Assembly (NCBI GenBank): GCA_937892105.1
Contig: CALAUZ010000056.1
Coordinates: 1 to 11,423, forward strand
DNA: 11,423 bases
Direction: 5' to 3'
DNA from: an uncultured Fretibacterium sp.
Lineage (GTDB): Bacteria; Synergistota; Synergistia; Synergistales; Aminobacteriaceae
Shown here: piece by piece, positions 1 to 5,698 of the stretch
How positions within the stretch are numbered: the stretch's first letter is position 1
Layout of the letters: each line of letters starts with the position of its first letter
Notes under the pieces: model-generated
What the model was told of the DNA's origin: nothing
What the model saw: the letters and a program-made list of their open reading frames with translations, nothing else
The model's database searches: none
Translations under genes and position numbers: made by a program

Positions 1-11
1 ATGCACTGACC

Positions 12-1076
12 ATGAATGGGCTTATAAATGCATGGAATGCGGATAAGATAGAGCCGTTAGTGTCGAGGATAGTAGAGAATGGCGAGTGGGTAACGATAAG
101 GAATGCGAAGAATCACCGTCTATGCAAGAAGCCGCTGAAACTGTCAGAGCCAAAAACCGCAATGCCCGAACTCTCAGCAGAAACATCAGAGCTTTACGCG
201 AAAATCAAGGAACAGAACGAAAAACGCTTAGAGCAGAGCAATGCATATTATGAGAGTCTTCCGCGAGATGAAGACGGCTGCATAGTGTTCCCTGAAGATG
301 CGCCTGACTTTTTCATGACGCTCGGAGATTACTTGCATCTGAAGTTCCCTGAGGCAGAAGAGGAAGAACTGAGGACAGATTATGACGGAACTGTACACGA
401 GGATTACAGCGGCTTCAGCGAACACAGGAAGATGGAAAAGGCATTCAGGATAGACGAGGCGTGCGCGAACTGCACTGACCCTGAAAACTGCGGCCTTCCG
501 TTCGGAATATGCAAGGGGCTGAGATACCCTGTGATAGTGAGGAAGAAAAATCCGAGTGGAAAATGGTGTGTATGTGTTGAGTATGCTGGGGAGTTAATCT
601 GCAAGCATAACTGCGAAAAATGCGCCACAAATAACGCTGTGAAGGAAGAAAAATCCTCCACTCCCGTACAAGAGTTAGCCAAGCCGGAAGCTGTATCAAA
701 GCCCGCGCCCGCGCCGACAGTGGATGACAAACACCGCGATATAGCTTCAGCACTAGGAATGAGAGTGAACTTTGACGAAAAAGGAGACATAATATCTTCA
801 CCCAAGCGGAAACAAGCATCAGAACCTGGCACATGGGAAGCTGACCCCTACGAGCAGGAAGTGATAGAGCGCGAAAGGAAAGAGGCAGAATTTCAGGAAA
901 AGAAGCGAGAGTTTATGCGCCAGATGGAAGAGGCCATGAAAGCCAAAGCAGAGGCCGAAAAGCTGGGCATGAATGACGCAGACTTGTGGAAAGATGACGA
1001 GGATGAATACGAATTGCCCGGAGATTCGCGGTACAGGAAGCATGACAGGGATGAAGACCATGAAGCCGGAGTGTAG
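12..1076 (+). CDS. Cysteine-cluster, charged coiled-coil protein; possible helicase-loader-related protein
   Basis: This 354-residue protein is not firmly recognised. Nine cysteines lie in residues 151-204 (C151, C154, C160, C167, C186, C188, C197, C201, C204). The order C-x2-C-x5-C, then a basic stretch and a further CxxxCxxC, recalls the zinc-binding N-terminal domain of DnaI/DnaC-type helicase loaders. No Walker A or AAA+ domain follows. After a Pro/Ala-rich linker (about 215-240) the rest is highly charged: residues 270-320 are rich in E, K, R and M and should form a long helix or coiled coil, and the end is acidic. It is soluble, with no signal peptide or membrane segment. The ATG at 12 is the first usable start, but its ribosome site lies outside the window; the TGA at 7-9 is probably the end of the preceding gene. 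Twelve of 14 isoleucines are ATA. The reading frame is secure; the function is inferred only. Confidence 0.6.
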   Translation: MNGLINAWNADKIEPLVSRIVENGEWVTIRNAKNHRLCKKPLKLSEPKTAMPELSAETSELYAKIKEQNEKRLEQSNAYYESLPRDEDGCIVFPEDAPDFFMTLGDYLHLKFPEAEEEELRTDYDGTVHEDYSGFSEHRKMEKAFRIDEACANCTDPENCGLPFGICKGLRYPVIVRKKNPSGKWCVCVEYAGELICKHNCEKCATNNAVKEEKSSTPVQELAKPEAVSKPAPAPTVDDKHRDIASALGMRVNFDEKGDIISSPKRKQASEPGTWEADPYEQEVIERERKEAEFQEKKREFMRQMEEAMKAKAEAEKLGMNDADLWKDDEDEYELPGDSRYRKHDRDEDHEAGV

Positions 1077-1122
1077 CACCGAATAACAGCATAAGAAACC
1101 GACCACGAAAAGCTAGACTATA

Positions 1123-1143
1123 GTGGCATTCCGAGAATGCTAT
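1123..1143. promoter_or_regulatory. Short inverted repeat, possible operator
   Basis: GCATTC (1126-1131) and GAATGC (1135-1140) form a perfect 6-bp inverted repeat with a 3-nt centre. G-U pairs extend it to 9 pairs as RNA. No T-run follows on the plus strand, so a terminator for the 12-1076 gene is unlikely. It lies about 32 bp upstream of the -35 box of the toxin-antitoxin promoter, where a HigA-type protein could bind. The operator role is inference. Confidence 0.3.
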
Positions 1144-1174
1144 AAATGTTGTGTTGCCTGATGGAAATATGCTG

Positions 1175-1203
1175 TTTACAGGTTAAAATACTGAAAATAT
1201 AAT
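1175..1203 (+). promoter_or_regulatory. Sigma70-type promoter of the toxin-antitoxin operon
   Basis: TTTACA at 1175-1180 (5 of 6 matches to the -35 consensus) and a perfect TATAAT at 1198-1203 are separated by exactly 17 bp. Transcription would start near 1210, giving a short leader that still contains the CAGAGGA ribosome site (1209-1215) for the toxin start at 1226. Confidence 0.7.
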
Positions 1204-1225
1204 TACCTCAGAGGAAATAAAAATT

Positions 1226-1573
1226 TTGGAAATTGCATACAAGAGTAAGAGTGCAGAGAAGCAATTTTCCCCAGATTATGCTAAGAAATGGAAATATCAC
1301 GAAAAGATGAAGGAAAAACTTTTGGCGATGGAAACGTTTATTCGCAGAGCTGAATCCTTAAGGGATATATTGAATTATCATCCTTATCACTTTCATCAGC
1401 TTCAAGGCTCGCGATATGGAGAATGGAGCATGTACGTTGGGAATACCGGGTACAGGGTAACAGTTTTACCTTGAGGAGAGGATTGGAAAACGATACCCGC
1501 CGAAAAAGTAGTTGAATTATGTAAAACCATAACGAAGCTTAAGATAACGGAGGTGTCAAACCATTATGAGTAA
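1226..1573 (+). pseudogene. higB: HigB-type (RelE superfamily) toxin interrupted by an in-frame TGA
   Basis: HigB toxins are ribosome-dependent mRNA interferases encoded before their antitoxin. The open part (82 residues from TTG 1226, GAGG ribosome site 11 bp upstream) has a basic N-terminal helical half, then the family's strand core (HQLQGSRYGEWSMY...GYRV). A TGA at 1472-1474 stops it just after the core. The same frame then stays open for 32 more codons and ends in EVSNHYE-stop at 1573, which I recall as the usual C-terminus of this toxin group. That C-terminus overlaps the antitoxin ATG (1566) by 8 bp, as expected for an intact operon. Full length would be about 115 residues. I infer a single nonsense mutation in a formerly complete toxin. 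The 82-residue product lacks the last strands and is probably inactive. Confidence 0.75.
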
Positions 1574-1925
1574 TCATGAAGAATATAACGGTATTCAAGC
1601 GTTCCACCCCGGATATTATATTTCAGAGATAGCAGAAGAACTTGGAATAACGCAAGCAGAATTATCCGTAAGATTAGGAACAAGCGTAAAAACAGTTAAC
1701 TATTTGATAAATGGGAAAAGCCGTATAACGGAAGAAACAGCGATGAAACTATCAGCAATGACCGGGACAAGTGTTTCATTATGGCTTGGTCTTCAGGCAG
1801 AATACGACCAGAAGATACAAGTGATAGCTCAAGAAAGCAGTCTTGAAGAACAGCGCGAGACGGAACAAGGATTGAGCTACAAGTTTTTTGTTGAAGTTGC
1901 AGGCTTGCCGAAAACACGAAATTAG
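1566..1925 (+). CDS. higA: HigA-type antitoxin, DNA-binding part, cut short by TAG
   Basis: The 119-residue product begins with a HigA-like XRE helix-turn-helix domain (residues 13-75: HPGYYISEIAEELGITQAEL, then a recognition helix TSVKTVNYLINGKSRIT and the typical TGTSVSLWLGLQ). This domain would bind the operon's own promoter and neutralise HigB. The helical part after it ends in FFVEVAGLPKTRN and meets TAG at 1923-1925. The same frame continues without another stop through 1926-1997 (RERIKNLCRYLHVSDLRIL) into the metallopeptidase ORF at 1998. The original gene was therefore most likely one 366-codon HTH-ImmA/IrrE fusion, an architecture known for HigA-like antitoxins. As it stands, DNA-binding and protease parts are separated. 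The ATG overlaps the toxin's C-terminal codons, implying coupled translation. Confidence 0.8.
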   Translation: MSNHEEYNGIQAFHPGYYISEIAEELGITQAELSVRLGTSVKTVNYLINGKSRITEETAMKLSAMTGTSVSLWLGLQAEYDQKIQVIAQESSLEEQRETEQGLSYKFFVEVAGLPKTRN

Positions 1926-1997
1926 CGTGAACGCATCAAGAACCTTTGTCGCTATCTGCATGTATCGGACTTAAGGATATTAGGAGAACGTAGCGTT

Positions 1998-2666
1998 GTG
2001 GTGAATTTCCGGCGTGGAGTGAAAGAACTGAACCGTCAGAACATGGTAAACGCGCAGGCATGGGTACAGACGGCAGTAAATATAGCGCGAGAAAATCCGT
2101 CTGGCGTGGCTAATTTGGCAGTGTTGGGCAAGAGACTACCTGAAATAAGGGAAATGACTTTAAAGCCGCCTTCGGAATTTATGCCGGAATTAGAAAAAAT
2201 CTTCAAAGAGAGCGGAGTGTCTTTTGTGATTTTGCCTTACTTGGAAAAATCCTGTATCAACGGAGCAGTGAAATGGCTTGATAAGGAACATGTAGTGCTT
2301 GCGCTAAATGACAGAAGATGTTATGCAGATACATTCTGGTTTTCATTGTTTCACGAAATGAAGCATGTATTTCAGCAGAAGCTCAAGAGAGTGTTTTTGA
2401 GTTATGACCGTGAACTCATGAATGCATCAGAGAACGAAGATGAGAAAGAAGCAGATAAATTTTCGCGGGACACATTAATCCCGCCGGACAAGTATTCTGT
2501 ATTTGTAAATGCGTGTAACTTTAGAGCAACGGATATTAAAGAGTTTGCCTCATTGGTTGGTATACACGCCGGAGTCGTAGTCGGTCGGCTTCAACATGAT
2601 GGGTACATTCAACGATATGAATATAACGAATTTCGAGAGAAATACAGGATATTGATGCAAACTTAA
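1998..2666 (+). CDS. ImmA/IrrE family zinc metallopeptidase domain (former C-terminal half of the HigA fusion)
   Basis: The 222-residue segment carries the ImmA/IrrE peptidase signature: HEMKH at residues 119-123 (zinc ligands and catalytic Glu) in FSLFHEMKHVF, followed by the third-ligand region ENEDEKEADKFSRDTLIP. Family members cleave or sense repressor-type proteins; in HTH fusions the domain regulates the toxin-antitoxin operon. It is in frame with the upstream antitoxin, 24 sense codons after the TAG at 1923. An independent start is possible: AGGAGA at 1982-1987 lies 10 bp before GTG 1998 (GTG 2001 is the next codon). It could therefore be made as a free peptidase, or be a dead 3' fragment. 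Active-site residues are intact. Confidence 0.8.
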   Translation: MVNFRRGVKELNRQNMVNAQAWVQTAVNIARENPSGVANLAVLGKRLPEIREMTLKPPSEFMPELEKIFKESGVSFVILPYLEKSCINGAVKWLDKEHVVLALNDRRCYADTFWFSLFHEMKHVFQQKLKRVFLSYDRELMNASENEDEKEADKFSRDTLIPPDKYSVFVNACNFRATDIKEFASLVGIHAGVVVGRLQHDGYIQRYEYNEFREKYRILMQT

Positions 2667-2687
2667 CTACCATCGAAATCGACGGGT

Positions 2688-2912
2688 TTAAGCCGGGCGA
2701 ATTTTGCCTATGCGCTTTATCTTGACTGGAACACCGCACCAAGTATCAGGAATATCACTGCGCGGAAAGTTCTTACGGTTGACATAAAGATAAATGCAGG
2801 ATTTGCCATCAGCTTCACCAACTCCGATGAAGTAAAGCCAAGCGGGGCAACCTAAGAAAACCTGAAGCTCTGCGGCATTGTTGCATATGTCCTTAAAAGA
2901 GAATTTATTCAT
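2688..2912 (-). CDS. Small conserved-looking protein of unknown function
   Basis: The 74-residue protein has an N-terminal helix, then YFIGVGEADGKSCIYLYV, a short loop and WCGVPVKIKRIGKIRPA. This strand pattern resembles the small N-terminal domain found ahead of some trypsin-like proteases (xxGVGxxDGKPxIxVYV...GxPVxxxxxGxIxP). Here it stands alone. No export signal is present. The ATG at 2912 is the only start after an in-frame stop at 2943-2945, and it has no Shine-Dalgarno site; TATACTTATAAT sits directly before it (2913-2924). It runs convergently towards the peptidase gene, with stops 21 bp apart. The function is unknown. Confidence 0.55.
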   Translation of the reverse strand: MNKFSFKDICNNAAELQVFLGCPAWLYFIGVGEADGKSCIYLYVNRKNFPRSDIPDTWCGVPVKIKRIGKIRPA

Positions 2913-2919
2913 ATTATAA

Positions 2920-2990
2920 GTATAGCACAGAAATCCAGTATGAAGCTACATCAACGAAGAAGGGATGTTGTTACGGCTGTAGTGCTATAC
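2920..2990. repeat. 9-bp perfect inverted repeat, 53-nt spacer
   Basis: GTATAGCAC (2920-2928) and GTGCTATAC (2982-2990) are exact reverse complements. The pair spans the gap between the 2688-2912 gene and the decayed ParA gene. It could be an operator pair, a hairpin in the transcript or a recombination remnant; nothing in the sequence decides. Confidence 0.4.
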
Positions 2991-3378
2991 AATGAATGAT
3001 AGGCACATAGAAATATAAAAACGTTTATGATAGTGGCCTGCGTATGACCAACACCCGCGCTGTGAATAAAATCGAACACATCCGCAAGCTTCAAGATACT
3101 TTGAAAGTTGCACAGTATAGGGACGACGCAATATTGGTGAACTGTAAGGTGTGAAGCACCGTTTGCGCGTAATAAATTCGGAGCGTATCCCTAACCTCGA
3201 CTGACAGGAAAGAATCTTCTGTGAAGCAGAGCATTCCCTCAAGATTCTGTTTTTCGTTCAAGTCAATGGCAAGGACTCTCCGCCCTTCACGAGTGGCAAT
3301 CTGTGCAAGTATGAGGCTAATGGTAGTTTTGCCGACCCCGCCCTTGTAGTTCCAGAGTGTTACGGCGAGTTTATTCAT
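2951..3378 (-). pseudogene. parA: ParA/Soj-family ATPase, frameshifted and missing its middle and end
   Basis: ParA ATPases segregate plasmids, phages and chromosomes. The reading frame from ATG 3378 (AAGGAG at 3390-3395, 11 bp upstream) starts MNKLAVTLWNYKGGVGKTT, a complete deviant Walker A motif, and continues through AIDLNEKQNLEGMLCFTEDSFLSVEVRDTL. After about 3180 the family resemblance moves to another reverse frame, where VVPILCNFQSILKLADVFDF (about 3127-3068) and a following IHSAGVGHTQATIINVF match a ParA C-terminal region. The Walker B segment expected between these parts is absent and the normal C-terminus (about 80-100 residues) is missing. The corrected frame ends at the TGA at 2951-2953. 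This is a decayed gene with at least one frame change and one internal deletion. The TTG at 3387 is in frame but only 2 bp from the ribosome site, so ATG 3378 is preferred. Confidence 0.75.
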
Positions 3379-3484
3379 CAGGATCAAGTCTCCTTATAGT
3401 GTTGTCGAGGAAAAACAGGAAACTATCCTGCCCCTCAATGTTAGACATTAAGCCATGAAGTATGGTCTCATAGTACAATGACAT
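3371..3484 (-). CDS. 37-residue small protein translationally coupled to ParA remnant
   Basis: The ORF starts at ATG 3484 with a G-rich ribosome site (AAGGGGGG, about 9 bp upstream) and reads MSLYYETILHGLMSNIEGQDSFLFFLDNTIRRLDPDE in two parts: a helical N-terminus and an acidic/basic tail. Its TAA (3371-3373) overlaps the ParA start ATG at 3378, a typical coupled arrangement. No known domain is recognised. Its position directly before ParA suggests a partner or adaptor, but that is inference. It is small enough to be missed by most gene callers. Confidence 0.45.
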   Translation of the reverse strand: MSLYYETILHGLMSNIEGQDSFLFFLDNTIRRLDPDE

Positions 3485-3489
3485 ATTAT

Positions 3490-3600
3490 TCAACCCCCCT
3501 TGAGGTGAGAGAAGATGAGTTTGATACCGATTCTGAAGGCATTTGATGCTTCAAGCCGTAGCGAGTCATATGTATTCTTCTGCCCGTAACGCAAGTTCCC
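3490..3600 (-). pseudogene. C-terminal remnant of an unidentified gene upstream of the ParA pair
   Basis: In the frame ending with TGA at 3490-3492, the reverse strand codes NLRYGQKNTYDSLRLEASNA and then FRIGIKLIFSHLKGG. This looks like a protein C-terminus, and its stop sits 5 bp before the 37-residue gene's ATG. No start with a ribosome site is visible, and the frame runs into the antisense of the next forward ORF. I infer the 3' stump of a gene whose body was lost at about 3600. The product is not recognised. Confidence 0.3.
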
Positions 3601-3607
3601 TGTGATA

Positions 3608-3931
3608 ATGCAGTACACCTCGTTAAAGTTGCTTGCGGAGATAAATGACGTGTTTTCTGTGCCGTTGTTATTGATGATGCATAGCTTTGATGATTTTGAG
3701 TGTGGTGTGCATGAGGAACATGCAATAGGACAGCTTTGGCATCGCGGCTATACAGTGTCTGAAGTGTCCAGACTGACGGATATGCAGCCCCTAGAGGTAG
3801 CAATGTACTACTCAGGAATAGTAGCCCCCGATGATGAGACGATGAGGATAATTCTAGAGCGTACCGGGAATACGGACATCCCTGTCGAGCCACTGAAGTA
3901 TGTGTACGGAGAGCCAGTGAGCGCATTCTAG
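3608..3931 (+). CDS. Hypothetical protein with a helix-turn-helix-like segment, possibly 5'-truncated
   Basis: The product is 107 residues from ATG 3608 (GTG 3602 would add two). Residues about 45-70 (LWHRGYTVSEVSRLTDMQPL and following EVAMYYSG) resemble a helix-turn-helix in which the second helix reads the DNA. The rest is mixed, with an acidic centre. No good Shine-Dalgarno site precedes either start, so the real N-terminus may have been lost at the junction near 3600 or translation may be weak. Its TAG (3929-3931) overlaps the stop of the opposing 273-residue gene by 4 bp. Amino-acid composition is protein-like, unlike the antisense frames. Function unknown. Confidence 0.5.
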   Translation: MQYTSLKLLAEINDVFSVPLLLMMHSFDDFECGVHEEHAIGQLWHRGYTVSEVSRLTDMQPLEVAMYYSGIVAPDDETMRIILERTGNTDIPVEPLKYVYGEPVSAF

Positions 3932-4749
3932 GACTTTGCGATGAGCCACGATATGAGCGGCAAAAGGGGCTGTAGGACAGTGATGCAATCAGCGGTGAAA
4001 GCTAGACTGAAGAATTGCCCGAACCAGTTACCGCACTCCTTCTTGTTACCTGAAGCATGAGCGGCCTCTATTTTTGCGAGTATATCCTCAAACTCTTGTA
4101 TGTGGCTATTGTTGACTTCTGCCAGTACTGCGTGTACCTGCTCGAAGAAGCCAGCCGGAAATTCATGTATCTCATTCGATGAATTATCGGTGAAGTAGCC
4201 TGAGTTTATGCGGGCATTGCCGCTCATGTTTTGGATGTTGATGTTGTTGTTTTGCATGTTAGGTTTTGACCTCGTAACAGTGAGTGTGTAGATGGGTTTG
4301 TAGCCTCTTGAATAAGGCTCGTATTCAATACTGTCAATAAATAGCTCTTCAGTGAAGCCGTCAGGATATATGTGAGCAAGAGAGTCGCGCTCACGGATAT
4401 GTATATCCTTGTTATTGATAATAACGTGTGGGAAGTCGAAGATAGCTTTGACAGGCACACCGTTTAAGGAAAAAGTAGGCTGTAGTATTCCTGTTAATGC
4501 GCCATACCCCCTTGCTAGTATCCAATCGGTAAGAGGGATATGTAGCTGCATGAGGCTTCTTAAAATTTGGAGGAAGCCATAAAATTGCTCTTCAGTCATG
4601 AACTTTTCACCGTGCCTAATAAGCTCTAAGTCTTTATGAGCCATGCCCGCCCAATCGAGAGGCATCTCAGACAGTGATTTACCCATGTGAATGTAAGATG
4701 TGAGGCAGGCCTCAAGAGCATTTAGTCCCTGTTCGTGTTCTTGATTCAT
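3928..4749 (-). CDS. Unknown 273-residue protein with Asn/Ser/Gly-rich linker and hydrophobic C-terminus
   Basis: The gene starts at ATG 4749 with GGAGG (4760-4764) 10 bp upstream. Residues 1-160 are a mixed alpha/beta domain I do not recognise. Residues 164-192 form an Asn/Ser/Gly-rich linker (NNNINIQNMSGNARINSGYF). Residues 200-235 are helical, and 246-270 are hydrophobic (FFSLAFTADCITVLQPLLPL), ending in AKS. An N-terminal domain, this kind of polar linker, a helical hairpin and an apolar tail recall AbiTii-like and other abortive-infection-type proteins. There is no motif proof. It lies downstream of, and in the same direction as, the repressor-led operon, a place where phages often keep superinfection-exclusion genes. 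A defence role is only an inference. Confidence 0.65.
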   Translation of the reverse strand: MNQEHEQGLNALEACLTSYIHMGKSLSEMPLDWAGMAHKDLELIRHGEKFMTEEQFYGFLQILRSLMQLHIPLTDWILARGYGALTGILQPTFSLNGVPVKAIFDFPHVIINNKDIHIRERDSLAHIYPDGFTEELFIDSIEYEPYSRGYKPIYTLTVTRSKPNMQNNNINIQNMSGNARINSGYFTDNSSNEIHEFPAGFFEQVHAVLAEVNNSHIQEFEDILAKIEAAHASGNKKECGNWFGQFFSLAFTADCITVLQPLLPLISWLIAKS

Positions 4750-4759
4750 GGTATTATAA

Positions 4760-4770
4760 CCTCCAAGGAG
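4760..4770. promoter_or_regulatory. Back-to-back Shine-Dalgarno sites of two divergent genes
   Basis: CCTCC (4760-4764, read as GGAGG on the minus strand) serves the gene starting at 4749. The adjoining AAGGAG (4765-4770) serves the gene starting at 4780. Together they make a CTCCaAGGAG near-palindrome. With 30 bp between start codons, any promoters must lie inside the opposite gene, so transcripts would overlap at their 5' ends. Confidence 0.55.
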
Positions 4771-4779
4771 TGATGAGAA

Positions 4780-5004
4780 ATGACGGATAAAGACGACCGT
4801 ATATTGACGATACTTTGTGAGATAAACAATCGCCTGAATGATATAGCTCTAACGTTGCAAACGATAGGGCTGATGGAAACGAGCGTAGACAGCAAGCAGG
4901 AGCTATATAAGTTTCTTTGCGGATTTTTGGACGTGCAGAAGTTGAAGTACCGCAGTTTAGAGCGGTTATCTATGCCGTATAATCCATTGACAGGGAGTAT
5001 CTGA
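4780..5004 (+). CDS. Small hypothetical helical protein, divergent from the 273-residue gene
   Basis: The 74-residue protein starts at ATG 4780 with AAGGAG (4765-4770) 9 bp upstream. Its sequence is acidic at the start (MTDKDDRILTILCEINNRLN), helical through the middle, with a basic C-terminal part (QKLKYRSLERLSM). There is no membrane segment. No family is recognised. Its start lies only 30 bp from the start of the reverse gene, and the two ribosome sites abut. An antisense ORF of similar size exists but has an improbable composition, so this strand is preferred. Confidence 0.5.
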   Translation: MTDKDDRILTILCEINNRLNDIALTLQTIGLMETSVDSKQELYKFLCGFLDVQKLKYRSLERLSMPYNPLTGSI

Positions 5005-5078
5005 TTCATGCCCTTGCCCCCGCCGGAACAGCGGCCTTAAGGATGCCGAGAGCCTTGCTGACCTGAGCAATAGCCTAA

Positions 5079-5495
5079 TTAAGCCTGAGTGCGACTATTG
5101 AGCTTAACATTATTCTCCTCAATGAGGCGGCGAACGTCCTCTAGCGTTACGAATGCTTTGTGTACATCCTTTCGTTCCTCTCGCCCCTGCAACATCTTTT
5201 GAACCATAGGTAGAGTTACAATTATGCCAAGAATGACAAACCCTAGATACATATCGTTTCTCACATCAGAAATGCGAGTGTCTAAGCTATGATAATTATC
5301 ATCAATGCGCCTAGATAGGGCTTCTAGTTTTGCATTAACTACCTGAAATTCTCCCCTAATCTCCGTCATAAAAGCGTCCATTTTTACGTCAAATAAGTCC
5401 TTGCGCACGTACACGCTCATATCCTCCGAGACCGCGCCGAGAGCGAAAGTTGCTGTAGCTATGGTAATGAGTATTGCTAGTATAAATTTTCTCAT
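5079..5495 (-). CDS. Signal-peptide, coiled-coil, membrane protein (paralogue of the 5698-6180 gene)
   Basis: The 138 residues start with a hydrophobic signal or anchor (MRKFILAILITIATATFALG, residues 1-20). A coiled-coil region (about 30-80, with RRIDDNYHSLDTRISDVRND) follows, then a second membrane segment (82-98) and a charged tail containing the conserved LEDVRRLIEENN. Predicted topology is a periplasmic or extracellular coiled coil between two membrane spans, or after a cleaved signal. The ribosome site AAAGGAG lies 8 bp before ATG 5495, and the ATG overlaps the previous gene's TGA by 4 bp. It is the last gene of the operon. N-terminus and tail are clearly homologous to the 160-residue protein two genes upstream, so they are duplicates. 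No enzymatic motif; function unknown. Confidence 0.75.
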   Translation of the reverse strand: MRKFILAILITIATATFALGAVSEDMSVYVRKDLFDVKMDAFMTEIRGEFQVVNAKLEALSRRIDDNYHSLDTRISDVRNDMYLGFVILGIIVTLPMVQKMLQGREERKDVHKAFVTLEDVRRLIEENNVKLNSRTQA

Positions 5496-5698
5496 TGTGA
5501 TTTCTCCTTTGTTAAGCGTTGACTGTTGAGCATAAGTTCATGAGCAACCAGAAGACTATGTATAGTATTGATGGTAGCTGAAAAAGTTTTCTCCTCTTTT
5601 GTGGACATATTAGTCTTAAACGCTAAATGGTGAATTAAATGTAGAAGTTCCTCCAAGTAAGATAGCAAGTCTTTTTCAATATAAGAAAGTTTAGCCAT
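5492..5698 (-). CDS. Small helical hypothetical protein inside the coiled-coil operon
   Basis: The 68-residue protein has leucine/histidine-rich helices (YIEKDLLSYLEELLHLIHHL; INTIHSLLVAHELMLNSQRL) and a basic C-terminus. It has no signal peptide and no clear membrane span. It overlaps its upstream neighbour by 1 bp (TAATG) and its downstream neighbour by 4 bp (ATGA), with GAGG 8 bp before its ATG. The tight overlaps argue that it is a real, co-translated gene, perhaps a cytoplasmic partner of the flanking membrane proteins (inference). Confidence 0.65.
   Translation of the reverse strand: MAKLSYIEKDLLSYLEELLHLIHHLAFKTNMSTKEEKTFSATINTIHSLLVAHELMLNSQRLTKEKSQ

Noticed and set aside
1..9. ATG-CAC-TGA at the window start
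   Set aside because: Only two codons before a stop; probably the tail of the previous gene, but nothing more can be said.
404..834. Long reverse ORFs opposite the 12-1076 gene
   Set aside because: Antisense frames with improbable composition and no ribosome sites.
3486..3926. 146-codon reverse ORF opposite the forward HTH-like gene
   Set aside because: Ser/Thr/His-rich low-quality composition and no start signal; a shadow frame.
5006..5075. Reverse-frame peptide AIAQVSKALGILKAAVPAGARA downstream of the coiled-coil operon
   Set aside because: Protein-like and GC-rich, but it has no start, is preceded by an in-frame stop and is only about 23 codons; at most a gene remnant.
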